NCBI GenBank assembly: GCA_029225065.1
Contig: JAQXVT010000027.1
Span: 62,001 to 126,000, forward strand
DNA from: Lachnospiraceae bacterium
Lineage (GTDB): Bacteria; Bacillota; Clostridia; Lachnospirales; Lachnospiraceae
Length of the DNA: 64,000 nt
Reading direction: 5' to 3'
The stretch's first letter is position 1, and the number at the start of each line of letters is the position of its first letter. The position numbers and the translations under genes were made by a program. A model generated the notes under the pieces. It was not told the DNA's origin. It saw only the letters and a program-made list of their open reading frames with translations, and did no database searches. Below are positions 16,909 to 25,506 of the stretch, in pieces.

Positions 16909-18594
16909 TTAGAACAGTCCCGTAATCTTTCCGGTCTCGTCCACGTCGATCCGCTCTGCAGCCGGACGCTTCGGCAGACCAGGCATCGTCATAATCTCGC
17001 CGGTCAGGGCTACAATAAAGCCTGCACCTGCGGAAATCTTCAGGTTGCGCACGGTAATCTCGAAATCGGTCGGTGCACCGAGCTTCGTCTGGTCGTCGGT
17101 CAGGGAGTACTGTGTCTTCGCCATGCAGATCGGGCAGTCGCCATAGCCCATTGCCTCAAGCTGTTTTGCCTGCTTCTGTGCATTTGCAGTCAGAACTGCT
17201 TTCTTACCGCCGTAAATCTTCTGTACGATCTGGTTGATTTTCTCCTCGATCGTGCCTTCCAGCTCATAACTGTAGGTAAAGTCATTCGGCTCCTCGCACA
17301 GACGGATAACTTCCTCTGCCAGCTTGATGCCGCCTTCGCCGCCCTTTGCCCATACTTCAGACAGTGCAACGTTTACGCCGAGTTCTTTGCATTTTGCTTC
17401 TACGAAATCAAGCTCTGCCTTTGTATCGGTCGGGAATGCGTTGATTGCTACAACACACGGAAGCTTGTATACGTTCTTGATGTTGGAAACATGCTTGAGC
17501 AGGTTCGGGATACCTTTCTCCAGTGCTTCGATGTTTTCGTTGTTCAGGTCAGCCTTTGCAACACCGCCATTGTACTTCAGTGCACGGACGGTCGCTACGA
17601 TAACAACTGCGCTCGGATGCAGATCTGCCATACGGCACTTGATATCCAGGAACTTCTCTGCGCCAAGGTCTGCACCGAAGCCTGCCTCTGTGATCGCATA
17701 GTCAGCCAGCTTTAACGCCATCTTTGTCGCGATAACAGAGTTGCAGCCGTGTGCGATGTTTGCGAACGGTCCGCCGTGTACGATCGCCGGTACATGCTCC
17801 AGCGTCTGTACAAGGTTCGGCTTCAGAGCGTCTTTCAGCAGTGCACACATTGCACCCTCTGCGTGAAGATCACCTGCCGTTACCGGCTTCTGCTCTGCTA
17901 CCTTGCCATATGTATATCCGATTACCATCTTTGCAAGACGGTTCTTCAGGTCTGTAATGTCATTTGCAAGACACAGAACTGCCATGATCTCAGATGCAAC
18001 GGTGATATCGTAGCCATCCTCTCTCGGCATTCCGTTTGTCTTTCCGCCAAGTCCATCTACGACGAAACGCAGCTGACGGTCATTCATATCCACACATCTT
18101 CTCCAGGTGATCTTTCTCGGGTCGATGTTCAGCTCATTGCCCTGGTAGATGTGGTTGTCGATCATTGCTGCAAGCAGGTTGTTCGCTGCGCCGATCGCAT
18201 GGAAGTCACCGGTGAAATGAAGGTTGATATCCTCCATCGGGACAACCTGAGCGTATCCGCCGCCTGCTGCTCCGCCCTTTACACCGAATACCGGTCCAAG
18301 GGACGGCTCACGAAGTGCTACCATTGCCTTCTTGCCAAGCTTCTGCATACCGTCTGCCAGACCTACGGTCGTCGTGGTCTTTCCTTCTCCTGCCGGAGTC
18401 GGGTTGATTGCTGTCACAAGGATCAGCTTACCATCCTTTTTGTCTGTCTCTCTTAAAAGGTTGTAGTCGATCTTTGCCTTGTAATTTCCGTACTGCTCCA
18501 GGTACTTCGCATCAATACCTGCTTTTGCAGCGATCTCCGTAATCGGAGACATTGTTGTTTCCTGTGCGATTTCAATATCTGTCTTGAATCCCAT
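16909..18594 (-). CDS. fhs: Formate-tetrahydrofolate ligase
   Basis: Fhs joins formate to THF with ATP, giving 10-formyl-THF, the entry step of the methyl branch. At 561 residues it has the usual length. The P-loop-like site [17 protein letters not shown] and the conserved [20 protein letters not shown] and [13 protein letters not shown] are visible. The start at 18592-18594 has AAAGGAG upstream and gives [11 protein letters not shown]; a longer frame extends upstream but lacks a ribosome binding site. It is first in fhs-fchA-folD and has its own strong promoter, although read-through from the acs operon is possible. Confidence 0.97.
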   Translation of the reverse strand: MGFKTDIEIAQETTMSPITEIAAKAGIDAKYLEQYGNYKAKIDYNLLRETDKKDGKLILVTAINPTPAGEGKTTTTVGLADGMQKLGKKAMVALREPSLGPVFGVKGGAAGGGYAQVVPMEDINLHFTGDFHAIGAANNLLAAMIDNHIYQGNELNIDPRKITWRRCVDMNDRQLRFVVDGLGGKTNGMPREDGYDITVASEIMAVLCLANDITDLKNRLAKMVIGYTYGKVAEQKPVTAGDLHAEGAMCALLKDALKPNLVQTLEHVPAIVHGGPFANIAHGCNSVIATKMALKLADYAITEAGFGADLGAEKFLDIKCRMADLHPSAVVIVATVRALKYNGGVAKADLNNENIEALEKGIPNLLKHVSNIKNVYKLPCVVAINAFPTDTKAELDFVEAKCKELGVNVALSEVWAKGGEGGIKLAEEVIRLCEEPNDFTYSYELEGTIEEKINQIVQKIYGGKKAVLTANAQKQAKQLEAMGYGDCPICMAKTQYSLTDDQTKLGAPTDFEITVRNLKISAGAGFIVALTGEIMTMPGLPKRPAAERIDVDETGKITGLF

Positions 18595-18668
18595 GTGAAA
18601 AATTCTCCTTTCCCGCAATGAAACGCATCCGTTCCCGCGCATAGGCAGTCTTTGCCCTCTTACTTTCT

Positions 18669-18697
18669 AATATAATCGAAAAACTGGCTAATTTCAA
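18669..18697 (-). promoter_or_regulatory. Sigma-A promoter of fhs-fchA-folD
   Basis: TTGAAA (18692-18697), 17-bp spacer, TATATT (18669-18674). No clear terminator separates it from the DUF3786 gene upstream. Confidence 0.8.
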
Positions 18698-18830
18698 TAC
18701 TTATTTCATTTTTTAAAGGAGCTTTTTTGTAAAATATGTGCAATTCCTGCTTCTTTTACTCCTGCCTGCCGCTGCAGCACAAAATCTCCGGAACAGACGC
18801 GCATACTTTGCTTTTGCTGTATTACCATTC

Positions 18831-19466
18831 CTACTGCAAATTTTTCAGAATCATGATCAGCACGTCGCAGACCACCACCAGATCCTCCGCATGAAATCCT
18901 GCTGGGAAATTATCACTGAACAGGATCTGGGAAGACGGCGCAAATTCCTCATCGCCCTCCCACAGCAGAAACTGTACGAAATATCCGGGAAATACTTCCG
19001 CCTGGTATGCTGCATCGCCCGCCTTCACCGGCTGAGCATGCAGTGCCTCCATCGCCTTTTTGAACGAATCCAGCTTATTGCCAAAGCCATACGCCAGGCG
19101 CATCATACAGCGGCCATTGAACTGCCTGTAATAAACTTCGCCCCACGGCACCTCACGATACGTAAGGAATTTCCCGGTGCCATTTGCCGTCGCGCCCTCC
19201 AGCAGGAAGCGCACTACGAGAATCTTTGCCGGATTCATTTTTTCCAGTGCATCAAACGTGTATGCGTCATCCAGACACACCGCTGAAAACTCCGGCCAGG
19301 TCACCGCGTATTTTCGTCCAAAAAACGTCACCTGAAACTGCTGTTTCTCCTCATCGTACGGAAATCCGGTGCGGCTGCTCATCTCCTGCGGAGACGCTTT
19401 CGCGTATTCCTTCAGATAGTGCTCCAGCGGCACCAGTTCTTTGTTGTTGTTCTTTTCTATTTCCAT
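18831..19466 (-). CDS. DUF3786 domain protein linked to the corrinoid pathway
   Basis: This 211-residue soluble protein fits DUF3786, a family of unknown function often found beside corrinoid-protein and acs genes in acetogens. Recognisable segments are GFPYDEEKQQFQVTFFGRKY, ILVVRFLLEGATANGTGKFLTYREVPWG and, near the C-terminus, LLWEGDEEFAPSSQILFSDN. It has no signal peptide, no membrane segment and no cysteine cluster. It is the last gene of the acs run, directly after acsV, so a role in corrinoid protein handling or activation is plausible by context only. The ribosome binding site is weak (GAAGAG). Confidence 0.75.
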   Translation of the reverse strand: MEIEKNNNKELVPLEHYLKEYAKASPQEMSSRTGFPYDEEKQQFQVTFFGRKYAVTWPEFSAVCLDDAYTFDALEKMNPAKILVVRFLLEGATANGTGKFLTYREVPWGEVYYRQFNGRCMMRLAYGFGNKLDSFKKAMEALHAQPVKAGDAAYQAEVFPGYFVQFLLWEGDEEFAPSSQILFSDNFPAGFHAEDLVVVCDVLIMILKNLQ

Positions 19467-19564
19467 GCTCTTCTTGCTCTTCCTATCTTCTCTTTTTCTA
19501 TTTCCGGATCGGAACGTATTTAGAAAACAATTGCTTCACTTTTCTTGGACTTCCCATAACAATC

Positions 19565-19595
19565 AGGGCGGCAATACTGCCCACTCTGCCGCCCT
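19565..19595 (-). other. Intercistronic hairpin between acsV and the DUF3786 gene
   Basis: AGGGCGGCA (19565-19573) pairs with TGCCGCCCT (19587-19595). No U run follows, so it is more likely an RNA stability or processing element than a terminator. Confidence 0.5.
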
Positions 19596-19616
19596 TAACA
19601 CTTCAACAATCCGATT

Positions 19617-21545
19617 TTATTTAAATGTCAGCGACGGAAACAGGGTCGCATCCGTGTGCGGCAGGAAGCAAGACGCCACAAACTCATCCATATACGTCGG
19701 CTCGTTGGAGAGCTCGAGATACGTCATATTGTGTGCAATGTCATCCACTTTCTTCTCTGCCTGATTGGACAGCAGCATGATATAAGAACCGGACAGGGAG
19801 GAGTTTCCGATATAATGGAACTTCTCGATCGGGATATCCGGGAACATGCCGATATTGACCGCATTTTTCATGTCAATACCGCTTCCGATTCCACCGGCTA
19901 CGTATACATCATCGATCATATCTACCGTAAAATCAAGAGAATTGAGCATCACGCGGATGGCCGAGAAAATTGCTCCCTTGGCACGCATGAAGTTATCAAT
20001 ATCCACCTCATTGATCTCTACATCCTTGACCGATGCTGCGTCTTCCTTAAATACCAGCACATAGCTTCCCATACCGTATTTGTCGTGGCGGATCCGTTTA
20101 CCCTCGCGGATAAACTTGCCCTTCGGATTGATCATACCGCAGCGGAACAGCTCGCTGATCAGGTCAATAATTCCGGAACCGCAGACGCCAACTGCCTTCT
20201 GTCCTTTTTCTCCGATGATTGAGAGCGTTGGTTCCATCGTTTCTTTGTCGATCGTACATGCCTCGATCGCGCCGTCTGTCGCACGCATACCGCAGCTGAT
20301 GTCTCCGCCCTCAAAAGCAGGTCCTGCCGAGCAGGCACAGCTCATCATAAACTCATTGTTTCCGAATACCAGCTCGCCGTTTGTTCCAAGGTCGATAAAC
20401 AGCGACATGGTCGGCTGATTCCAGATACAGCTGGCAAACGTACCGGCTGTGATATCGCCGCCTACGTAGCTGCCGATGTTCGGCGCCATGATAATCCGCG
20501 CGTGCGGGAAAATATGGATTCCAAGATCCTGTGCATGGACATTCGTTGTCTCATAAAACGTCGGAATGTACGGCTCCATACGGATCGGATCAGCAAATAC
20601 GCCAACCAGAAGATGGTTCATCGTCGTATTGCCCGCCACGCACATCCGGTAAATACGGGTTGCCTTGATTTTTGCAGCCACACACATTTCTGTGATCAGC
20701 GGATTTAACGTTTCTTTGATGATCGCATCCTGCAGCTTTTTCTTTCCGCCCGGCTTTACCGCCTCAATGATACGGTTGATGACATCCGCGCCGTAACGGA
20801 TCTGACCGTTTCCGGTGGATGCCTTCGCCAGAATTGCGCCGGTTCTCATGTCGATGATCAGCGCTGCAACGGAAGTTGTACCTATATCCACTGCCAGACC
20901 GCAGACCTTCACCTCATCCTCAGGTCCCAGAATATCCAGCACTTCTACTTTATCGCATTCCCTGCGAATCACACACTGTACATCAAATTTATATTTCCGC
21001 AGCGTTTCCGCCATATTTTTCATTACAAAAAATGGTACCTTTACGTGTTCCGTACCGCAGACGTCTTCCACTGCCCACATCAGGCGCTCCAGATCCGGCA
21101 TGGTGTCATCCAGCGTCGGCTCCTGCATCGTGACACGGATCACATCCATGTCGTTTTTAAATTCGATACCGGCAGAGGCCACATCCGCCTTCGTCTTTTC
21201 AAAAATCTCGATTTCCTTTGCAGAATCCAGGTCCGCTACCTTCATCCTGCTTTTGTATGCAGATGCAATATCCGGCACTTCCACTTTAACATCTGCGATC
21301 ACCTTGCTGACACAGGACAACCTCCAACCCTGCGCATACTCTTCATCCGTAATATGGAGTGTCTGCTGGGAATCCAGTTCGCCCTCCAGAAGCTTTACTC
21401 TACATTTTCCGCAGGCTGCATTACCAGAACATGGTGCATCAATGGCAACGTTCGTCTTTCGTGCCACCTCAAGAAGGTTTTCACCCTCTGCGGCAAATGC
21501 TTCCACCGCACTGCCATTTTCAAACTTGAATGTAACTTTAAACAT
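19617..21545 (-). CDS. acsV: Corrinoid activation/regeneration protein AcsV (RACo)
   Basis: AcsV reductively reactivates the corrinoid iron-sulfur protein when its cobalt becomes oxidised to Co(II), using ATP and a low-potential [2Fe-2S] cluster. The 642-residue protein starts with a plant-type ferredoxin domain (APCSGNAACGKCRVKL, Cys 39, 45 and 48, with a further Cys near residue 80). A linker and an ASKHA-fold ATPase domain follow (CGLAVDIGTTSVAALIID; later LFIDLGTNGELVFGN and YVAGGIGSGIDMKNA). The start at 21543-21545 has AGAAAGGA upstream; an extra six-codon extension is not supported. It follows acsE after a 447-bp structured spacer. Confidence 0.94.
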   Translation of the reverse strand: MFKVTFKFENGSAVEAFAAEGENLLEVARKTNVAIDAPCSGNAACGKCRVKLLEGELDSQQTLHITDEEYAQGWRLSCVSKVIADVKVEVPDIASAYKSRMKVADLDSAKEIEIFEKTKADVASAGIEFKNDMDVIRVTMQEPTLDDTMPDLERLMWAVEDVCGTEHVKVPFFVMKNMAETLRKYKFDVQCVIRRECDKVEVLDILGPEDEVKVCGLAVDIGTTSVAALIIDMRTGAILAKASTGNGQIRYGADVINRIIEAVKPGGKKKLQDAIIKETLNPLITEMCVAAKIKATRIYRMCVAGNTTMNHLLVGVFADPIRMEPYIPTFYETTNVHAQDLGIHIFPHARIIMAPNIGSYVGGDITAGTFASCIWNQPTMSLFIDLGTNGELVFGNNEFMMSCACSAGPAFEGGDISCGMRATDGAIEACTIDKETMEPTLSIIGEKGQKAVGVCGSGIIDLISELFRCGMINPKGKFIREGKRIRHDKYGMGSYVLVFKEDAASVKDVEINEVDIDNFMRAKGAIFSAIRVMLNSLDFTVDMIDDVYVAGGIGSGIDMKNAVNIGMFPDIPIEKFHYIGNSSLSGSYIMLLSNQAEKKVDDIAHNMTYLELSNEPTYMDEFVASCFLPHTDATLFPSLTFK

Positions 21546-21992
21546 AACCCATCCTTTCTGCACTCAATATGCCGATACGGACAGCCACTGGTCCCTTCCG
21601 CTGTCCTTCTGATGTTCTGCAGTCCTTAATTTTTTATTTCATCCCACAGGTGACGTGCGGACACTGCGCAGGTATCCGATGCCTGCCAGGTAAAACGGGT
21701 ATAAACGCCCATCTGCTTAGTGTTCCTCGCACTTGAAGCAAAAGACCTGACCGACTCAGGTAAACCTGAACAGCCTAGTATCTGATAGAAAAGGCTGCTA
21801 CAGACCGTAATTTTCAGAAAACAATTCTGATGATTCACATGTCCGCAGCAGCCCTCTCTATTTCATGTCATCTCACGAACGCAGTCGCCTCATGACAGAT
21901 CTATGGGAGCTTGCACCCCACATCCACGCTCTCTTACTCAAATAGTATAAAGGTGGTGGATACCTATTTGCGTTCAGAAAATTATAACTGAA
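21546..21992 (-). other. 447-bp structured spacer between acsE and acsV
   Basis: No convincing gene is present; the one 70-codon frame at 21626-21838 has no family resemblance or ribosome binding site. On the minus strand the region folds well. GGCTGCT...AGCAGCC with CGGAC/GTCTG inside (about 21788-21854) is followed by TTTTCT and looks like a terminator or attenuator. TGTCAT...ATGACA and TGGG...CCCA hairpins lie upstream of it, and GGACAGC...GCTGTCC lies just before acsV. A possible -10 TATACT occurs near 21947 but has a poor -35. Confidence 0.5.
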
Positions 21993-22778
21993 TTAGATCT
22001 CCAGATAGGAATCTGCATACAGTGTATTGCCCTTGAATACGTCACAGGACTTGATAGTCTCCATCAGACGAAGGTCGTTCGGGTTTACGATTGCAGAAGT
22101 AAGACCCTGCATCATAGCCATAGCTACCAGTGCGGAATCCATGATCGGACGGATTGCTTTCGGCATACCGTTGGAGTTGTTGGACAGACCGCCAGTAGAA
22201 TTCAGTCCCATATCGCTGAACATCTTGATGCACTCAAGAACCTGCATCTGCTTGTCCTGCATTCCCTTTACAACGAGGAATAACGGATCGAACCAGATAT
22301 CCTCTGCTTCCATACCATGCTCCAGACCTCTCTCAAGAAGCAGCTGGCAGTAACCCATACGCTCGTCATTGTCCTTTGCGATTCCTTCGCCGTTGCAAAG
22401 TGCGATACAGATTGCATCGTTTGCAGCTGCCAGGTCAAGGTACTCAATACGTCCTGCAGCATCTGCAGAGTTTACGATCGGTTTTCCTTTTGCACGGTTG
22501 TATACAGCAATACCAGCCTCGATTGCTTTCTTGTTGGAAGTATCAAGTGCAAGCGGAACGTTGTCAAAGTTGCCCTGAAGGAGCTCTACTGCCCACTTCA
22601 TCAGATCCTCGCCATCGCTCTCTGCCGGTCCGATGTTTACATCAAGATAAGTAGCGCCAGCCTTCAGCTGCTGCTCTGCTCTTTTCAGAATCGGCTCCGG
22701 ATCTCTCTCTGTAAATGCCTTGTTGATAATCGGTGCGGTTGTGGAAAGTCTCTCACCAATTGCTACAAATTTTGCCAT
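21993..22778 (-). CDS. acsE: Methyl-THF:corrinoid iron-sulfur protein methyltransferase AcsE
   Basis: AcsE moves the methyl group from 5-methyl-THF to the cobalt of the AcsCD corrinoid protein. The 261-residue TIM-barrel (pterin-binding family) shows the folate-site motifs GATYLDVNIGPA, PLALDTSNKKAIEAG, KPIVNSADA and STGGLSNNSNGMP, which contains the conserved Asn. The length matches the Moorella enzyme (262). It lies downstream of acsC with a strong hairpin in the spacer, and AAAGGAG precedes the ATG. Confidence 0.97.
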   Translation of the reverse strand: MAKFVAIGERLSTTAPIINKAFTERDPEPILKRAEQQLKAGATYLDVNIGPAESDGEDLMKWAVELLQGNFDNVPLALDTSNKKAIEAGIAVYNRAKGKPIVNSADAAGRIEYLDLAAANDAICIALCNGEGIAKDNDERMGYCQLLLERGLEHGMEAEDIWFDPLFLVVKGMQDKQMQVLECIKMFSDMGLNSTGGLSNNSNGMPKAIRPIMDSALVAMAMMQGLTSAIVNPNDLRLMETIKSCDVFKGNTLYADSYLEI

Positions 22779-22807
22779 GGTATTTTCTCCTTTTATATTG
22801 GTTTATT

Positions 22808-22835
22808 CCGTCTGACCAGAAAGCTGGCCAGACGG
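22808..22835 (-). other. Intercistronic hairpin between acsC and acsE
   Basis: CCGTCTGACCAG (22808-22819) pairs with CTGGCCAGACGG (22824-22835) through 12 positions with one G-U and a 4-nt loop. No U run follows on the minus strand. It probably affects RNA stability upstream of acsE. Confidence 0.6.
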
Positions 22836-22914
22836 TTCTTTTACTGCTGCAATTTCCTGCGGCATTCTGCATTTGAATCTTATTTCGGTATCACTTCTGA
22901 TTCCGTTTCTGATC

Positions 22915-24261
22915 TTACTGCATATCCTTCAGGAATTTTACAAGCTGTACAGCCTCACGCGGAGCAACGATGATCTCCCAGCCCGGCATCTTTGCCTCGA
23001 GCTCGCCCTTTAATACGGCTACCTTGCCCGGGATGCAGAGCTTACGGCACTTAATCTTTCCTTCAATATCCTGCTCTTTGAAGAAGTTTGCAATAGATGT
23101 TGAGGAGAATTTTCCTGCTGCCCAGGAAGTCAGTACGGAAAGTCCGCCTGCGTCGTTGATGATGAGGTTGCACGGTACGCCGGAACGCTCCAGCTCACCG
23201 GATACTACGAAGTAAGTAAGTGCAAAGTCTACCGTTGTCAGGCAGATAGAATTCTCATCGCCGCCGTTGATCGGGTAAACGCCCGGTGCTACCTTCATCG
23301 GCTTCTGCGGGTCTGTGAAGACATTCTGTCTTAAACCGTAGAGCGGAAGTGCCTCTGCATAGCCGATATGCTCTGCAATTACGATGGAACCATATTTTAC
23401 AGTAAACAGGGACAGCAGTGCTGCCTGAAGGTGCCAGTCGCCCTTTGCGATCTTGGATACGTTTACGATGGACGGATAACCGCAGGTACGGTTGCTGTCC
23501 TTGATTGCTGCTTTACGGAACTGAACAGCAGTTGCGAATGCTGCCTTTGCAGATCCCTCGCAAGCATTGAACAGGAGGTTCTTGTTTCCAAGCTTCTCCA
23601 GTGCTGCCAGTGTATCGTACAGCTCGTCCTCGTTTGCTCCACGTACGCCAAGTGCTACGCCTGCCTCTGTTGCGATCTTGCTCATTTCTTCGTAGTTGGA
23701 CGGGTTTGCACCGTTCAGGATCGGCTTGGAAGCCTTGCAGATCTCAAGTGCTGCCTTTGCAACCTCAACATCCTGGCAATCCAGAATCAGTACTCTTCCA
23801 TGTCCATCTGCTTTCTTTACAAGTTCTACATACTTGTCTGCACCGCTTGCCGGATCGTATTCTACATCGATCATCTCAACATACATACGCTCTCCGATAC
23901 GGTCATAATCTACATGCTTCAGTTCTTCCAGTCTTGCATCGATCAGTGCATCGTCCATGCTGCTGCAAAGATCAACTGCATATCTGGTCTTGCTCACAAA
24001 CGTTTTCTCATGACGGAACAGAACGGTCTCGCCGCCCAGTGTCATTTCTGTATCGCCTGTGCCGACCTTGATGGTCTTCATTGGCGGAGCAGTTGCCTCA
24101 CTCATTGCTGCCTTTGCTTCTTCTGAGAAGTACGGGCATGCATCCAGACTTACCGCACCCTGTGCAACTTTCATAGAGAAAGCCATACATGTCGGTGAGC
24201 CGCACTCTTTACAGTTCTTTTTCGGTGACAGTTTAAATATATCAAGACCTTTTAATGCCAT
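22915..24261 (-). CDS. acsC: Corrinoid iron-sulfur protein large subunit AcsC
   Basis: This gamma subunit of CFeSP carries the [4Fe-4S] cluster used for reductive activation and shares the cobamide with AcsD. The 448-residue protein has the N-terminal cluster motif with Cys 17, 20, 25 and 42 (NCKECGSPTC, then DACPYF). A TIM-barrel middle and a C-terminal B12-binding domain with LIINDAGGLSVLTSWAAGKF follow. It lies 27 bp downstream of acsD. Confidence 0.97.
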   Translation of the reverse strand: MALKGLDIFKLSPKKNCKECGSPTCMAFSMKVAQGAVSLDACPYFSEEAKAAMSEATAPPMKTIKVGTGDTEMTLGGETVLFRHEKTFVSKTRYAVDLCSSMDDALIDARLEELKHVDYDRIGERMYVEMIDVEYDPASGADKYVELVKKADGHGRVLILDCQDVEVAKAALEICKASKPILNGANPSNYEEMSKIATEAGVALGVRGANEDELYDTLAALEKLGNKNLLFNACEGSAKAAFATAVQFRKAAIKDSNRTCGYPSIVNVSKIAKGDWHLQAALLSLFTVKYGSIVIAEHIGYAEALPLYGLRQNVFTDPQKPMKVAPGVYPINGGDENSICLTTVDFALTYFVVSGELERSGVPCNLIINDAGGLSVLTSWAAGKFSSTSIANFFKEQDIEGKIKCRKLCIPGKVAVLKGELEAKMPGWEIIVAPREAVQLVKFLKDMQ

Positions 24262-24288
24262 TGTTTTATTTCCTCCTCGTATTGTACA

Positions 24289-25230
24289 TTAAACCAGAGC
24301 TTTGATCATCTTGGAGATCGTAGCAACGGATACCGGGTGCTTCAGAATAACAGCGTTTGATCCGGAAGCAAGATCTGCTGCTGCAGTTTCAACTTCCATA
24401 TCAATTCCACGCTCTTCTGTCGGTCCCCATTCCGGCATATCTTCCTCGGTGGCAACAGACTCTTTTACGCCCCATGTCTCGGACGCAACCGGAGTAATAA
24501 TCGGCATCTGCAGTGTCGCATCACCCTGCTGTAATGCGGCTGCTTTGATTCGGTCCATTGTGGAAACTACATACTCATAGCCGTAACCAGCTGCTGCAGT
24601 ACCCACGTTCATAACGATAGATTTTGCATCAACGCCAAGCTGTGTCAGCAGTACGTTTAACTGTTTTGCAAGGTTGATATCATCGGCAGACTCAGCACCT
24701 ACGATCTGCTTGTAAGCAAGACCTGCTGAAGCGCCGACATTTTTGTAGTTCTCTTCTTTTGCTGCAAGCATAACAGCATTTTTTCCGTTGAGTACCTCAG
24801 ATGCCTTTGCAAAGATCTCAGCATCTTTCTCAACGTTCTTACATCCGCAAACCACGATCGGAAGATCTACCGCATCCGCAACTTCTTTTACGATATTGAT
24901 CAGTTCATCGGTTGGTTTGTTCTCGCCATTCGGATCTCCGCCTTCCAAATGGATGCTTAAGAAATCAACGCCTTCGAAGGTTGCAGCCTTCTTAGCCATG
25001 TCTACGACTGTTGAACATCCTTCATAATATTTCTTTACGCACTCCGGCTCAGCCTCAAGACCGCCGTCTGTGATCTCGATACCTACCTTCGGTGCGTTCT
25101 CGATCTCAGCATCGAATGTGTAAAATGGTAATACATTCTCTCCGCCAAGAACGATTGCTTTGTCGCCAGTGCCCATTGTCAGTGTATTGATATTGGCACT
25201 GAATTTTCCTGATTTTGCAGTAAACGGCAT
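24289..25230 (-). CDS. acsD: Corrinoid iron-sulfur protein small subunit AcsD
   Basis: This delta subunit of CFeSP is a TIM-barrel that helps bind the corrinoid and docks with AcsE and AcsB. The protein is 313 residues. Recognisable segments are NTLTMGTGDKAIVLGGENVL at the start and LSIHLEGGDPNGENKP in the barrel. The start at 25228-25230 is chosen because AAGGAGG lies upstream; a longer upstream frame is rejected. The spacer to acsB holds a row of hairpins. Confidence 0.96.
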   Translation of the reverse strand: MPFTAKSGKFSANINTLTMGTGDKAIVLGGENVLPFYTFDAEIENAPKVGIEITDGGLEAEPECVKKYYEGCSTVVDMAKKAATFEGVDFLSIHLEGGDPNGENKPTDELINIVKEVADAVDLPIVVCGCKNVEKDAEIFAKASEVLNGKNAVMLAAKEENYKNVGASAGLAYKQIVGAESADDINLAKQLNVLLTQLGVDAKSIVMNVGTAAAGYGYEYVVSTMDRIKAAALQQGDATLQMPIITPVASETWGVKESVATEEDMPEWGPTEERGIDMEVETAAADLASGSNAVILKHPVSVATISKMIKALV

Positions 25231-25318
25231 TGTTTCGTTACCTCCTTGATTGTACATGCCTTTATGGAACACGGAAAGGTGTCCCTATGGCAAATGAATA
25301 TGTAAAAAATTTATTTTA

Positions 25319-25500
25319 TATCGGAGAGTTAGTCCGATATCCGCCTGAATAAAATAAGGGGTGGAAAGGGCTGATCGCCCGTTTCTCAAAAATTTGGAAA
25401 ACCGGGAATGCTAATCACAGATTCCCGATATCGTGGCTGCTTTGCAGCCATGGGCCAGCGGGCATAGCCCGCCGCCCCACCCTGCGGCTATGCCGCAGGG
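25319..25500 (-). other. Array of six consecutive hairpins between acsB and acsD
   Basis: Stems, from the acsB side: CCCTGCGGC/GCCGCAGGG (25480-25500), GCGGGC/GCCCGC (25458-25472), TGGCTGC/GCAGCCA (25434-25450), CGGGAAT/ATTCCCG (25403-25427), GGGC/GCCC (25368-25380) and TATCGGA/TCCGATA (25319-25339). The last is followed on the minus strand by a U/A-rich tail ending in six U, so it is terminator-like. Three of the loops are only 3 nt. Confidence 0.75.
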
Positions 25501-25506
25501 CGATTT

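Noticed and set aside
21626-21838. 70-codon frame between acsE and acsV
   Set aside because: It lies across strong hairpins, has no ribosome binding site and shows no recognisable motif.
21880-21960. SAM or THF riboswitch before acsV
   Set aside because: The conserved core sequences of these classes are not present; only generic hairpins are visible.
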